DNA of 64,000 nt, taken from assembly GCF_900107135.1 (NCBI RefSeq), contig NZ_FNOV01000010.1, positions 143,895 to 207,894 on the forward strand, read 5' to 3'. Each line of letters starts with the position of its first letter. Positions within the stretch are counted from its first letter, which is position 1. This document shows positions 18,459 to 27,225 of the stretch, one piece after another. The notes under the pieces were generated by a model. It was not told the origin of the DNA. It searched no databases and saw only the letters and a program-made list of their open reading frames with translations. Made by a program: the position numbers and the translations under genes. The DNA is from Hymenobacter psychrophilus (lineage in GTDB: Bacteria > Bacteroidota > Bacteroidia > Cytophagales > Hymenobacteraceae).

Positions 18459-19508
18459 ATGGCTATGCGTACTTCCTTGTTGCTTGGCTCGGCTACCGCG
18501 GCGCTGCTTACCTTCCCGCTGGCCTGCGCCAAAACCAGCCCCTCGCCCGGCCCGGCGGTGGGGGCCGGGGGGGCGGTGGTGCCGCCCGCGGGGCGCCAGG
18601 TGGCCGTGGCCACGGCCGCCCAGTTGCAGGCCGCCCTGGGCGCGGCCCGGCCCGGCGACGTGATTACGCTGGCCGACGGCACCTACACCGGCCAGTTTAG
18701 CATTGCCCGCGGCCTGAGCGGCACGGCCGGCAACTCCATTGTGCTGCAGGGCAGCCGCCAGGCGTTGCTGCAAACCGGCAACCGCAAAAGCGGCAACGCG
18801 GCCCTGTTTCTGCTGGGCAACGAGCACTGGGAGTTCCGCGGCTTTACGGTGGCCAACTCCAAAAAAGGGGTGATGGTGGACTTCAGCAGCCACAACGTGT
18901 TTGCTGAGCTGAGCATTCTCGACATCGGGGAGGAGGGCATTCACTTTCGCCGCTTCAGCTCCTATAACGTGCTGCGCAACTCCACCATTCAGGGCACCGG
19001 CCTGGAGCAGCCCGGCTACGGCGAAGGCTGCTACATCGGGTCGGCCAAAAGCAACTGGGCCACCTACACCGAAGGCGAGCCCGACAAGTGCGACTTCAAC
19101 CAGGTGCTCGACAACGTTTTCGGCAACAACGTGAAGGCCGAAAACATCGACATCAAGGAGGGCACCACCGGCGGCATCATCCGCGGCAACGCCTTCAACG
19201 GCCAAGGGCTCGACGGCGCCAACTACGCCGACAGCTGGCTCGACGTCAAGGGCAACAACAACCTCATCAGCGCCAACACCGGCACCAACGGCGGCCCCGT
19301 GCTGCTCGACGGCTACCAGACCCACGTAGCGGTGGCGGGCTGGGGCGAGGGCAACGTGTTCCGCGACAACCAGTGCGCGGTGCAGGCGGCCGGCTACGGC
19401 TTCAACATCCAAACCAAAAACGGCTCGGCGCTGGGCAACCAGGTGCACGCCAGCAACCGCGTAACCGGGGCCGCGGCCGGGGTGGCCAACGTGCCGGTTA
19501 CGCCCTAG
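18459..19508 (+). CDS. Right-handed parallel beta-helix lipoprotein, pectate-lyase-like
   Basis: 349 residues from ATG 18459 (a second ATG at 18465 is possible). The signal peptide ends in FPLAC, a lipobox, so it is probably anchored in the outer membrane. The body starts with the PL6-like opening AAQLQAALGAARPGDVITLADGTYTG and continues as a beta-helix with short turns such as SSHNVFAELSILDI and SSYNVLRNSTIQGT. The segment GEGCYIGSAKSNW, ENIDIKEGTTGG and YADSWLDVKGNNN is a conserved pattern of an uncharacterised beta-helix group, not of PL6. The PL6 Lys/Arg pair (IKSG / LRHG) is absent. Given its place between PL6, PL7 and SusCD genes it may be a uronate lyase of another family or a mannuronan-modifying enzyme. 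Confidence 0.75.
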   Translation: MAMRTSLLLGSATAALLTFPLACAKTSPSPGPAVGAGGAVVPPAGRQVAVATAAQLQAALGAARPGDVITLADGTYTGQFSIARGLSGTAGNSIVLQGSRQALLQTGNRKSGNAALFLLGNEHWEFRGFTVANSKKGVMVDFSSHNVFAELSILDIGEEGIHFRRFSSYNVLRNSTIQGTGLEQPGYGEGCYIGSAKSNWATYTEGEPDKCDFNQVLDNVFGNNVKAENIDIKEGTTGGIIRGNAFNGQGLDGANYADSWLDVKGNNNLISANTGTNGGPVLLDGYQTHVAVAGWGEGNVFRDNQCAVQAAGYGFNIQTKNGSALGNQVHASNRVTGAAAGVANVPVTP

Positions 19509-19598
19509 CCCCGCAGCTGCCCGCTTTCTGGCCGGCTGGTTTTGGCCAGCTGTTTCCTGATGCTATTTCCATCTTCTTCGTTAAAAACACAGTAAATC

Positions 19599-20423
19599 AT
19601 GAAACATTCCGTTGCTTTCTTCGCGGCCCGGGCTGTTGGGGCATTCCTGCTGCTTTCGTCGTGTGCTACCCCGGCCGCCATGCCCGATCCGGGTCCCGTA
19701 ACTGTACCCGCTACCCCGCCTGTTACCCCGCCCGCTACCGACATCAGCTATCCGGGCCAGGTACTCGACCTGAGCAAGTGGAAGCTGACGCTGCCCATTG
19801 GTGCGCCCGAAAAGCCGGACGAGGTTTTTCAGCCCCAGCTGAACACGTTCGCCAACTCCAGCTTTTTCCGCCTCAACGCCACCAACGACGCCGTGCTGTT
19901 CCGGGCTAATGCCGACGGCGTGACAACCAACGGCTCGGGCTATCCGCGCTCGGAGCTGCGCGAAATGACCGTCCCCGCCACCAGCAACTCCTATAAGGCC
20001 AGCTGGTCGTCGGGCAGCGGTACGCATACGCTGCTTATCGACCAGGCCGTAACGCATTTGCCCGACGTGAAAAAGCATATCGTGGTGGGCCAGATCCATG
20101 ATGCCGACGACGACATTATCGTGTTCCGGCTTGAAGACAAAAAGCTTTTCATCAACCTCAACGGCAAAAACGGCCCTACGCTCACCAGCAACTACGCCCT
20201 CGGCACCCGCTTCACCGTGCAGTTCGTGGTAGCCAACGACAAAACCGACTGCTACTACAACGGCACCAAGGTGTACACCTATGCCAAGAGCTTTTCGGGG
20301 GCTTATTTCAAGGCTGGTGCCTATGTGCAGTCGAGTTGCGTGGATGATAAGAAAGTTGCCGGCGAGTTGTGCTCGGCTTATGGCGAGGTAGCCATTTATA
20401 ATGTGCAGGTAACGCACCAATAG
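19599..20423 (+). CDS. Alginate lyase, polysaccharide lyase family 7, lipoprotein
   Basis: 274 residues. The lipobox LLLSSC has Cys22, followed by a Pro/Thr-rich linker to about residue 48. The PL7 jelly-roll domain carries the three family signatures: RSELRE at 117-122, QIH at 165-167 and YFKAGAYVQ at 236-244. These supply the catalytic Arg, Gln, His and Tyr. The Ile in QIH is usually linked to polyguluronate or mixed-block activity rather than strict polymannuronate. It is endolytic by family. The lipid anchor suggests a surface or periplasm-facing enzyme that makes oligomers for the SusCD pairs. It is the last gene before a strong terminator at 20442. Confidence 0.93.
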   Translation: MKHSVAFFAARAVGAFLLLSSCATPAAMPDPGPVTVPATPPVTPPATDISYPGQVLDLSKWKLTLPIGAPEKPDEVFQPQLNTFANSSFFRLNATNDAVLFRANADGVTTNGSGYPRSELREMTVPATSNSYKASWSSGSGTHTLLIDQAVTHLPDVKKHIVVGQIHDADDDIIVFRLEDKKLFINLNGKNGPTLTSNYALGTRFTVQFVVANDKTDCYYNGTKVYTYAKSFSGAYFKAGAYVQSSCVDDKKVAGELCSAYGEVAIYNVQVTHQ

Positions 20424-20441
20424 CCCGAAAGCATCTGACGC

Positions 20442-20491
20442 ACGGCGCCAAAAGCCCGGAACCACCTTGGTTTCGGGCTTTTTGGCGTCGT
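20442..20491 (+). terminator. Intrinsic terminator after the PL7 gene
   Basis: CGCCAAAAGCCCGGAACC pairs with GGTTTCGGGCTTTTTGGCG across a short loop; the right arm itself contains the T-run. It closes the transcript that starts at operator A. Confidence 0.8.
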
Positions 20492-20577
20492 GTGCCGGGG
20501 CACCTGATATTTGGCGGATAAATAGGTCCAGACTAGTTGCCATCGGATGCCGGACGCAGATGTAGATGCAGAGGGGT

Positions 20578-20643
20578 TAATTTTGTTTTTTCAATAAAGC
20601 AGTGTTTTCTGAAAACGTTACCGGTATCGTTACCGGTAACGTT
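20578..20643 (+). promoter_or_regulatory. Promoter box and palindromic operator B before the second susC
   Basis: TAATTTTG at 20578-20585 fits the -7 consensus. From 20614 to 20643 there is a double palindrome with the same design as operator A: CCGG centres at 20621 and 20633, again 12 bases apart, with flanking CGTTACCGGTAACG. Its position downstream of the -7 box again suggests repression by the LacI-family protein at 40527. The surrounding 200 bases are clearly AT-rich compared with the rest of the window. Confidence 0.7.
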
Positions 20644-20729
20644 ATTTTATAAAAATAAGCATAATGCATACCATTAATAGTCTATTTTATAGGTTTTTGT
20701 CATCAATGCTTTTACCTTGCATTGTATAA

Positions 20730-20747
20730 AGTGAGTAATTAATCACT
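20730..20747. promoter_or_regulatory. Additional AT-rich imperfect palindrome in the susC leader
   Basis: AGTGAGTAATTAATCACT is an 18-base palindrome with one mismatched pair, inside the AT-rich stretch between operator B and the second susC gene. It could be a site for a second regulator. Nothing else supports a specific protein. Confidence 0.35.
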
Positions 20748-20930
20748 CTGTATATATAGGATAATAACAAGGTGAGTTCGTGCCTTGCTGGTGCCGGAAT
20801 ATTATGCCGGCTCAATCCCGCTCCCAGCCACGGAGCAGGTGCTGGCCTTTCTCCTCGCCTTTGCCCGCCGACTGCTTACTCCTATCAACAGCCCGCTTTC
20901 TCCTCTGCTTCCCACCAAATCCTGTTTCCT

Positions 20931-23900
20931 ATGAAGTACGCCTCCAAACTATTGGGCCCGCTGGGACTGGCGCTGACCACGCTGGCCATCAGCCCGGCCC
21001 TTGCCCAGACGACGAGCAGCATCGCGGGCAAAGTAACCGGCCCCGACGGCGCGGGTATGCCCGGCGTAACGGTGGTGGTAAAGGGCACGAACCAGGGCAC
21101 CAGCACCGATGGCGACGGCGCTTTCCGGCTCGAAAACGTGAGCCCGACGGCCGTGCTCGTGTTCAGTTCCATCGGCTCGAAGCCCCAGGAGATGCCGGTA
21201 AACGGCCGCACCCAGCTCAGCGTGGCCCTGCAGGACGACAGCCAGGCCCTCGATGAGGTGGTGGTGGTGGGCTACGGCACCCAGCGTAAATCGCACCTGA
21301 CGGGGGCGGTGGCGAAGGTGACCAATGAGAACCTGCAACAGATTCCGGTGGCCCGCCCCGACCAGGCCCTGATTGGCAAGCTGGCCGGCGTGCAGATTTC
21401 GACCTCCAACGCCCAGGCCGGCTCCGCGCCTACTATTCAGGTGCGGGGGGCGGCCTCCGTCACGGCTGGCACCTCGCCGCTGATTGTGGTGGACGGCTAC
21501 CCCGTGCCCACCGATTTGTCGGCCATCGACATGAACGACGTGGAAAGCATCGAGGTGCTGAAAGACGCCGCCTCGGCCGCTATTTATGGTTCGCGCGGGG
21601 CCAACGGCGTGATTCTGGTGACCACCAAGAGCGGCAAGTCGGGCAAAACCAAGGTGACGTTCAACACCTACTTCGGGGGCAAGGAGACCGTTAAGCGCCT
21701 GCCGCTCTACAACCTCGACGACTGGGCCAGCTACGTGCGCGGCCAGAACAACGACGTGCTGTCGCCCGAAATCCAGCAGGCCCAGCGCATCAATGCCGGC
21801 ACCGACGCCCAGGACGCGGTGTTCCGGCGCGGCTACATGCAGAGCTACCAGGCCAACGTGCAGGGTGGGGGTGAGGCGGCCCGCTTCTTCATCTCAGGCA
21901 GCTACCTCAAAGATCAGGGCGTGGTCATCAACAACGACTACACCAAGTACAATGTGCGGGCCAACGTGGATTTCAAGCTGAGCGAGCGGTTTGAAGCCGG
22001 CGTGAGCCTGAACCCTTCGTACACCAAGCAAAACGAGCTGGCTGTGTCGCTGCACGATGCCATCCGCTCGATTCCGGCCTGGATGCCCATTTACACCACT
22101 GAAGCCACGGCCGCCCTCACCGGCAAGCCCGTCGGCTCTTACCAGCACCAGCGCGACTTCGACCCGGCCCGCAACCCGTTCTATAAAGCCACCGGCCTGA
22201 CCGGCATCTCGACCAGCGGCGACAACAACGGCATTGCCCAGATTGAGGGCCAGCCCCAGAGCAACACCGAGTTGCGCACCATCACGAATGCTTACGTGAA
22301 GGTGAAGATTCTGCCGGGCCTGACGCTGCGCTCCTCGCTGGGCTTTTTCACCCGCAGCTACGAGCGCGACTACTTCCAGGCTTCCTTCGCCAAAACCGAC
22401 GCCTTTACCCAGGGCGATGCCATGGCCCGCGCCGCCACCCGCGCCATCGTGAACACCCGGCAGGTGCTCGACGTGCTCAACGAAAACATCTTCAACTACC
22501 AGCGCGAAATCGGCCAGCACACCTTCGATGCCGTGGCCGGCTACACGGTGCAGGGCACCGAGTATAGCAACACCGACGGTACGGCCGTGAATTTCGCCAC
22601 CGACAACATCCGCACGCTCAACGCGGGCACGGTGTCGGCCGTGTCGTCGAGCAAGGAGCAGAACCGGCTGCAATCGGCCCTGTTCCGGGTGAATTATGCC
22701 TTCCGCGACACCTATTTGCTGTCGTTGGGCTCGCGCTGGGATGGCTCGTCGCGCTTCGGGGCCGATAACCGCTGGGGCTTCTTCCCCTCGGCCTCGCTGG
22801 GCGTGCGCATCAGCGAAATGCCGTTTCTGAAGGGCAACGAAACGCTGAGCGAGCTCAAGCTACGGGCCTCGTTCGGGGCCACCGGCAACAACAACATCGG
22901 CAACTACAGCAGCCGGGCGCTGGTGTCGCCGGCGGGTGCCATTCTGGGCTCCTCCGAGGGCGTGGTGCCGGGCTTCAACGTGAGCAGCTACGGCAACCGC
23001 GACCTGGGCTGGGAGCGCACCTTCTCGCTGAACACGGGTATTGATATTGGCGTGTTCCAGAACCGCGTGCGCCTGGCCGTGGATGCCTACCAGTCGACCA
23101 CCGACCGGCTGCTGCTCAACGTGCCGCTCTCCAGCGTCACGGGCTTCGACAGCTACCTGGCCAACCAGGGCAAAATTCAAAACCGGGGCATCGAGTTCGA
23201 GCTGACCACCCGCATCATGGAAGCCGGCAAGCTGAAGTGGGATTTGTCGGCCGTGGGCACCCGGGTGCGCAACGAGCTGGTAAACCTGGGCGGCACCGAG
23301 CGGCTCGTCAGCACCGGCGACCCCAAGCGCAACAACTTCTTTTTGGCCCAGGTGGGCCAGCCGCTGGTGCAGTACTACGGCTACAAGTTCGACCGCGAGG
23401 TGCCGATTACGGGCAGCAACTACTGGCCCATCGGGGTGGCTTCGGAGCGCGTGTTCGTGAAGGATTTGAACGGCGACGGCAAGATTGACAGCAACGACCG
23501 CACGGTGCTCGGCAGCCCCTACCCCAAGTTCACCTGGGGCCTGACCAACACCCTGCGCTACGGGCCCGTGGACCTGAGTTTCGTGCTCCAGGGCTCGCAC
23601 GGCGCTAAAATCTTCAACATCGACCCCCACTACTACGAGGGGCAGTTCACGGCCACCGGTTCCTCGGCCTACCTGGCCCTGCCGGCCGCCGAGCAGGCTT
23701 TCACCCGCATCAAAAGCGAAACTGATTACGAAGTGCAGGACGCCTCCTACGTGGCCCTGCGCAACCTGAACATCGGTTACGCCGTGCCGGTCAGCTTCAG
23801 TAAGAAGGCGGGCATGAGCAGCCTGCGGGTGTACATGACGGCGGCCAACCTGTTTTACAGCATGGCCAAGGACTACACCAGCCTCAACCCGGAAGGCGTT

Positions 23901-23999
23901 TCGGCCGATTTCAGCGCTGACCCGCTGCGCCAGGGCTGGCAGAAAGGGGCCTACCCCATCGCCCGCACCGTGGCCTTCGGCATCAACGCCGAGTTTTAA
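20931..23999 (+). CDS. SusC/RagA-type TonB-dependent outer-membrane receptor (second copy)
   Basis: 1022 residues from ATG 20931, where a signal peptide begins (cleavage near residue 25, ALAQ). A regulatory CarboxypepD-like domain (SIAGKVTGPDGAGMPGVTVV) precedes the plug marker LDEVVVVGYGTQRKSHLTGAV, then the barrel ending AFGINAEF. It differs clearly from the first SusC, so the two pairs may handle different oligomer sizes or block types. An open in-frame extension upstream to 20772 lacks signal character and is rejected. It is controlled by operator B and partnered with SusD at 24147. Confidence 0.95.
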   Translation: MKYASKLLGPLGLALTTLAISPALAQTTSSIAGKVTGPDGAGMPGVTVVVKGTNQGTSTDGDGAFRLENVSPTAVLVFSSIGSKPQEMPVNGRTQLSVALQDDSQALDEVVVVGYGTQRKSHLTGAVAKVTNENLQQIPVARPDQALIGKLAGVQISTSNAQAGSAPTIQVRGAASVTAGTSPLIVVDGYPVPTDLSAIDMNDVESIEVLKDAASAAIYGSRGANGVILVTTKSGKSGKTKVTFNTYFGGKETVKRLPLYNLDDWASYVRGQNNDVLSPEIQQAQRINAGTDAQDAVFRRGYMQSYQANVQGGGEAARFFISGSYLKDQGVVINNDYTKYNVRANVDFKLSERFEAGVSLNPSYTKQNELAVSLHDAIRSIPAWMPIYTTEATAALTGKPVGSYQHQRDFDPARNPFYKATGLTGISTSGDNNGIAQIEGQPQSNTELRTITNAYVKVKILPGLTLRSSLGFFTRSYERDYFQASFAKTDAFTQGDAMARAATRAIVNTRQVLDVLNENIFNYQREIGQHTFDAVAGYTVQGTEYSNTDGTAVNFATDNIRTLNAGTVSAVSSSKEQNRLQSALFRVNYAFRDTYLLSLGSRWDGSSRFGADNRWGFFPSASLGVRISEMPFLKGNETLSELKLRASFGATGNNNIGNYSSRALVSPAGAILGSSEGVVPGFNVSSYGNRDLGWERTFSLNTGIDIGVFQNRVRLAVDAYQSTTDRLLLNVPLSSVTGFDSYLANQGKIQNRGIEFELTTRIMEAGKLKWDLSAVGTRVRNELVNLGGTERLVSTGDPKRNNFFLAQVGQPLVQYYGYKFDREVPITGSNYWPIGVASERVFVKDLNGDGKIDSNDRTVLGSPYPKFTWGLTNTLRYGPVDLSFVLQGSHGAKIFNIDPHYYEGQFTATGSSAYLALPAAEQAFTRIKSETDYEVQDASYVALRNLNIGYAVPVSFSKKAGMSSLRVYMTAANLFYSMAKDYTSLNPEGVSADFSADPLRQGWQKGAYPIARTVAFGINAEF

Positions 24000-24000
24000 G

Positions 24001-24118
24001 TCAGTTGTCAGCGTCCAGTCAGCCCAAAGCCCTGGGTTACGGAGCGGGGCAGCCGGAGCGCTGAATAGCCCGGGGCGTTAGCCCTGGGTGCCCTGAGCCA
24101 CCTGACAACTGACAACCG
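24001..24118. repeat. Inverted repeat between the second susC and susD
   Basis: TCAGTTGTCAG at 24001 and CTGACAACTGA near 24108 are perfect reverse complements. Between them lie GCCCTGGG-type words that resemble the repeat at 61005. It is the same position (susC-susD gap) as the 14293 repeat but built from different words. Confidence 0.7.
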
Positions 24119-24146
24119 AATCCCACCTTCTCCAGCCTCAATTCCC

Positions 24147-25538
24147 ATGAAAAAGATATTCTACACTGCTGCTTTTGCCGGGCTGCTGCTCACGGCGGGC
24201 TGCCAGAACTACCTCGACGTAACGCCGCCCTCGAACTTGGTGGAGGACAGCTACTTCGCCACCACGGGCGAGGTGGAAACCGGGGTCATCAACATCTACA
24301 GTACCCTGCAGGACATTCCGGCTGCCGAAATCCAGCTCTCGGAGCTGCGCTCCGATAACATGGCGCCCAACAACTTCGAGGGCGACTGGGCCAACATTGA
24401 AAACTTCACCGAAACGCCTTCCAGCGAGTTCGTAACCACCTTCTGGCGCAACTCCTACTACGCCATCGGGCGGGCCAACCTGGTGCTCAAGTACCTCAAT
24501 AACGTTACGGACGCCGACAAGAAGGCCCGTTTCGAGGGTGAGGCGCGCTTTGCCCGGGCCCTGATGCTGTTCAACCTCGTGCGCCTCTACGGCGACGTGC
24601 CGCTGCCGCTGAGCACCGTATTGAACTCCGATACCGACGTGTTGCGCCGCCGGCCCGTAGCCGACGTGTACGCCCAGATTCTGCTCGATTTGCAGGCCGC
24701 CGAAGGGTTGCTGCCGGTAACCTGGGAAGCCACCGGCACCGGCCGGGCCACCAAGGGCGCGGCCCGGGCCCTGCTGGCCAAAGTGCAAGTAACGCGCGGC
24801 GACTACGCGGCTGCCAAAACCACCCTCGAAACCCTGCTGGCCGCCGGCACCTACCAGCTGCTGCCCAGCTACGCCACCGTGTTCGCGCCGGGCAACGAGC
24901 TGAACCGGGAAATCATCTTCGCCATCCGTTACAAAACGGCTTCCAACGGCGAGGGGCAGGGTTTTTCCTATGACTTCTCGAAGGACGGCGCCACACGCGG
25001 CCTCAAGGGCCTGACCGATTTGCAGGCCCTGTTCGTAACCGCCGACGCGGAGCGGCGCAATACCTCCCTGACCGGCACCGGGGCTACGGCCTACGTCAAC
25101 AAGTTCCCCGATGCGGCCAACACCGGCGCCCGCCGCGACGCCGGCACCGACTGGATTGTGCTGCGCTACGGCGAGGTGCAGCTGCTCTACGCCGAGGTGC
25201 TCAACCAACTCAACGGCCCCACGGCCGCCGCGCTGGTGTCGCTCAACGCCATCCGCAAGCGCGCCGGCGTGCCCGAGTACACCCTCGCCACGCTGGGCAC
25301 CAAAGCGAGTTTTCAGGCGGCTTTGGAAACCGAGCGCCGCCTGGAGCTGGCCTTCGAGAACTACCGCTGGTACGATTTGCTGCGCTGGAATAAGGCCATT
25401 GAAGCCATGACGGCCCACTTCAAGGCCGTGGGCCGCCCTAACGTTACGGTGCCTGCTTTCCGCTTGCTCTACCCCGTGCCCCAGCGCGAAATCGATGTGA
25501 GCAAGGGCGTTATCACCCAGAACCCGGGCTACAACTAG
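24147..25538 (+). CDS. SusD/RagB-type surface glycan-binding lipoprotein (second copy)
   Basis: 463 residues. The lipobox LLLTAGC has Cys 19, followed by YLDVTPPSNLVEDSYF, the usual SusD opening. The central FEGEARFARALMLFNLVRLYGDVPL is the SusD TPR signature, and the protein ends LLYPVPQREIDVSKGVITQNPGYN. It pairs with SusC at 20931 for uptake of alginate-derived oligosaccharides. The KdgF gene follows after 72 bases, linking uptake to monomer processing in one likely operon. Confidence 0.95.
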   Translation: MKKIFYTAAFAGLLLTAGCQNYLDVTPPSNLVEDSYFATTGEVETGVINIYSTLQDIPAAEIQLSELRSDNMAPNNFEGDWANIENFTETPSSEFVTTFWRNSYYAIGRANLVLKYLNNVTDADKKARFEGEARFARALMLFNLVRLYGDVPLPLSTVLNSDTDVLRRRPVADVYAQILLDLQAAEGLLPVTWEATGTGRATKGAARALLAKVQVTRGDYAAAKTTLETLLAAGTYQLLPSYATVFAPGNELNREIIFAIRYKTASNGEGQGFSYDFSKDGATRGLKGLTDLQALFVTADAERRNTSLTGTGATAYVNKFPDAANTGARRDAGTDWIVLRYGEVQLLYAEVLNQLNGPTAAALVSLNAIRKRAGVPEYTLATLGTKASFQAALETERRLELAFENYRWYDLLRWNKAIEAMTAHFKAVGRPNVTVPAFRLLYPVPQREIDVSKGVITQNPGYN

Positions 25539-25610
25539 GGCCCCCGCCATTGGTGCGCCCTGCCCCCCAGAACCCCTTTTTTCATCACCCCATTCAGAAC
25601 TACCCCGGCT

Positions 25611-25955
25611 ATGCGTTTCAGTAGCGAAGTATTTATCAAGGACGCCGATGTGCGTTGGGAGGCCGTTGGGCCGGGCGTACGCCGCAAAATTCTGGCCTAC
25701 GACGACCACCTGATGCTGGTGAAAGCCGAGTTTGCCCAGGGCGGCGTCGGCCCCATTCACCACCATGTGCATAGCCAGACCACCTACGTGGAGAGTGGGG
25801 CCTTTGCCGTCACTATCGGCGACGATACGCGGGTGCTGCGCGCTGGCGACTCGTTCTACATTCCGCCCAGCGTGCCCCACGGCGCCACGGCCCTGGAGGC
25901 CGGCGTGCTGCTGGACATGTTCAGCCCCATCCGCGAGGATTTTATGGACATCTAG
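25611..25955 (+). CDS. kdgF: KdgF-like cupin converting unsaturated uronates to linear DEH
   Basis: 114 residues, one small cupin barrel. Metal-ligand candidates are His50, His52 and Gln56 in IHHHVHSQTTYV and His90 in PPSVPHG. The pattern VRRKILAYDDHLMLVKAEF and the C-terminal LLDMFSPIREDF are characteristic of KdgF. KdgF speeds ring opening of 4,5-unsaturated monouronates from alginate or pectin to 4-deoxy-L-erythro-5-hexoseulose uronate (DEH), which otherwise occurs slowly by itself. Cytosolic, with no signal peptide. Its place between susD and the KDG kinase supports the alginate route. Confidence 0.9.
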   Translation: MRFSSEVFIKDADVRWEAVGPGVRRKILAYDDHLMLVKAEFAQGGVGPIHHHVHSQTTYVESGAFAVTIGDDTRVLRAGDSFYIPPSVPHGATALEAGVLLDMFSPIREDFMDI

Positions 25956-26036
25956 AGGGCCTTTCGCACCTCTTTTGGCTGTGGGCACTACTGCTCGCAG
26001 CCGGCCCTTACCCTTCACCTGTCGCACGCCATTCTG

Positions 26037-27044
26037 ATGCAGCAAGTTGTCACCTTCGGGGAAATTATGATGCGGCTCTCGCCGCCCGGGCACCAGCGCC
26101 TCACCCAGGCCACCAGCCTGGAAGTGGCCTACGGTGGGGGCGAGGCCAACGTGGCGGCCACCCTGGCCGGCCTCGGCCAGCCCGCCGCCCACGTCACCTG
26201 CTTCCCCGACAACGAGCTGGGCCAAGCCGCCACCCAGAGCTTCCGCCGCCTGGGCGTCGATATGGGCCACACCGTATTCCGGGGCCCGCGCCTGGGTCTG
26301 TACTACCTCGAAGTGGGCGCCTCGCTGCGGGCCAGCCAGGTGCGCTACGACCGCACCGGTTCGGCCTTCGCCGAGCTGGATCCGGCCGATTTCAACTGGG
26401 ACGACATCCTGCAAAATGCCCAATGGCTGCACTGGACGGGCATCACGCCCGCCATTTCGGCCGGGGCGGCCCAGGCCACCCGCGAGGCCATTGCCGCCGC
26501 CCGCGAGCGGGGCCTCACCATATCGGCCGACGTGAACTACCGCCGCAACCTGTGGCAGTATGGCCAGACGGCCCAACAGGTAATGCCCGAGCTGGTGGCC
26601 GGCTGCGACGTGGTGGTGTGCGGCGTGGGCGACGCCGAGGATTTGTTCGGCATCCGGCCCGAGCCGGGCGCCGAGTCGTCGTTTGCCTCGATGGCCCGCC
26701 AGCTGATGGACCGCTTCCCCAACATCCGGCAGGTGATTGCCACCCGCCGCGACACCCAGAGCGCCTCCCACGAACGGATTCAGGGCCGCCTGTTCAACGG
26801 TGCCTACCACGAAACGCCCTACCTCGATATTGCGCCCGTCGTGGACCGCATCGGGGGCGGCGACGCCTTTCTGGGCGGCTTCATTTACGGCTCGCTGCAC
26901 TACGCCACGCCCGCCGAGGCCCTGCGCTTCGCCGTGGCCGCCTCCGCCCTCAAGCACACCATCCCCGGCGACGTGAACCTGGTAACCGTAGCCGAAGTCG
27001 AGCACGTAATGCAGGGCCACACCACCGGCCGGCTGGTGCGGTAG
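26037..27044 (+). CDS. kdgK: 2-keto-3-deoxygluconate kinase, PfkB family
   Basis: 335 residues of the ribokinase/PfkB fold. The N-terminal VTFGEIMMRLSPPG and substrate motif GGGEANVAATLAGLG are typical of KDG kinases. The C-terminal DRIGGGDAFLGGF holds the catalytic Asp and the anion hole. It phosphorylates 2-keto-3-deoxy-D-gluconate with ATP to KDPG. It sits directly after kdgF and before the KDPG aldolase, giving consecutive pathway steps. Start ATG 26037. Confidence 0.93.
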   Translation: MQQVVTFGEIMMRLSPPGHQRLTQATSLEVAYGGGEANVAATLAGLGQPAAHVTCFPDNELGQAATQSFRRLGVDMGHTVFRGPRLGLYYLEVGASLRASQVRYDRTGSAFAELDPADFNWDDILQNAQWLHWTGITPAISAGAAQATREAIAAARERGLTISADVNYRRNLWQYGQTAQQVMPELVAGCDVVVCGVGDAEDLFGIRPEPGAESSFASMARQLMDRFPNIRQVIATRRDTQSASHERIQGRLFNGAYHETPYLDIAPVVDRIGGGDAFLGGFIYGSLHYATPAEALRFAVAASALKHTIPGDVNLVTVAEVEHVMQGHTTGRLVR

Positions 27045-27062
27045 GGGCAGAACGGGGCTAGT

Positions 27063-27197
27063 AACTAGCTCCCCTCCTTGGAAAGGAGGGGCTGGGGGTG
27101 ATTGATTCGTTGAACGGCCACTAAAAACTAGCTCTAGCCGTCGTTCCAATATCATCAACCACCCCCAGCCCCTCCTTTCCAAGGAGGGGAGCTAGTT
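27063..27197. repeat. Long inverted repeat, family R1 (38-bp perfect arms)
   Basis: Bases 27063-27100 and 27160-27197 are perfect reverse complements; each arm has its own hairpin of CCCCTCCTT and AAGGAGGGG. It sits between the kinase and aldolase genes, which read in the same direction, so it interrupts an otherwise tight operon. Confidence 0.92.
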
Positions 27198-27225
27198 TTC
27201 TAGCTTATATTCCTTCCTTCCCCCT

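Noticed and set aside
24138..27182. 1014-codon open frame on the minus strand
   Set aside because: Antisense shadow of susD, kdgF and kdgK, all with intact family motifs; its product has no recognisable domain.
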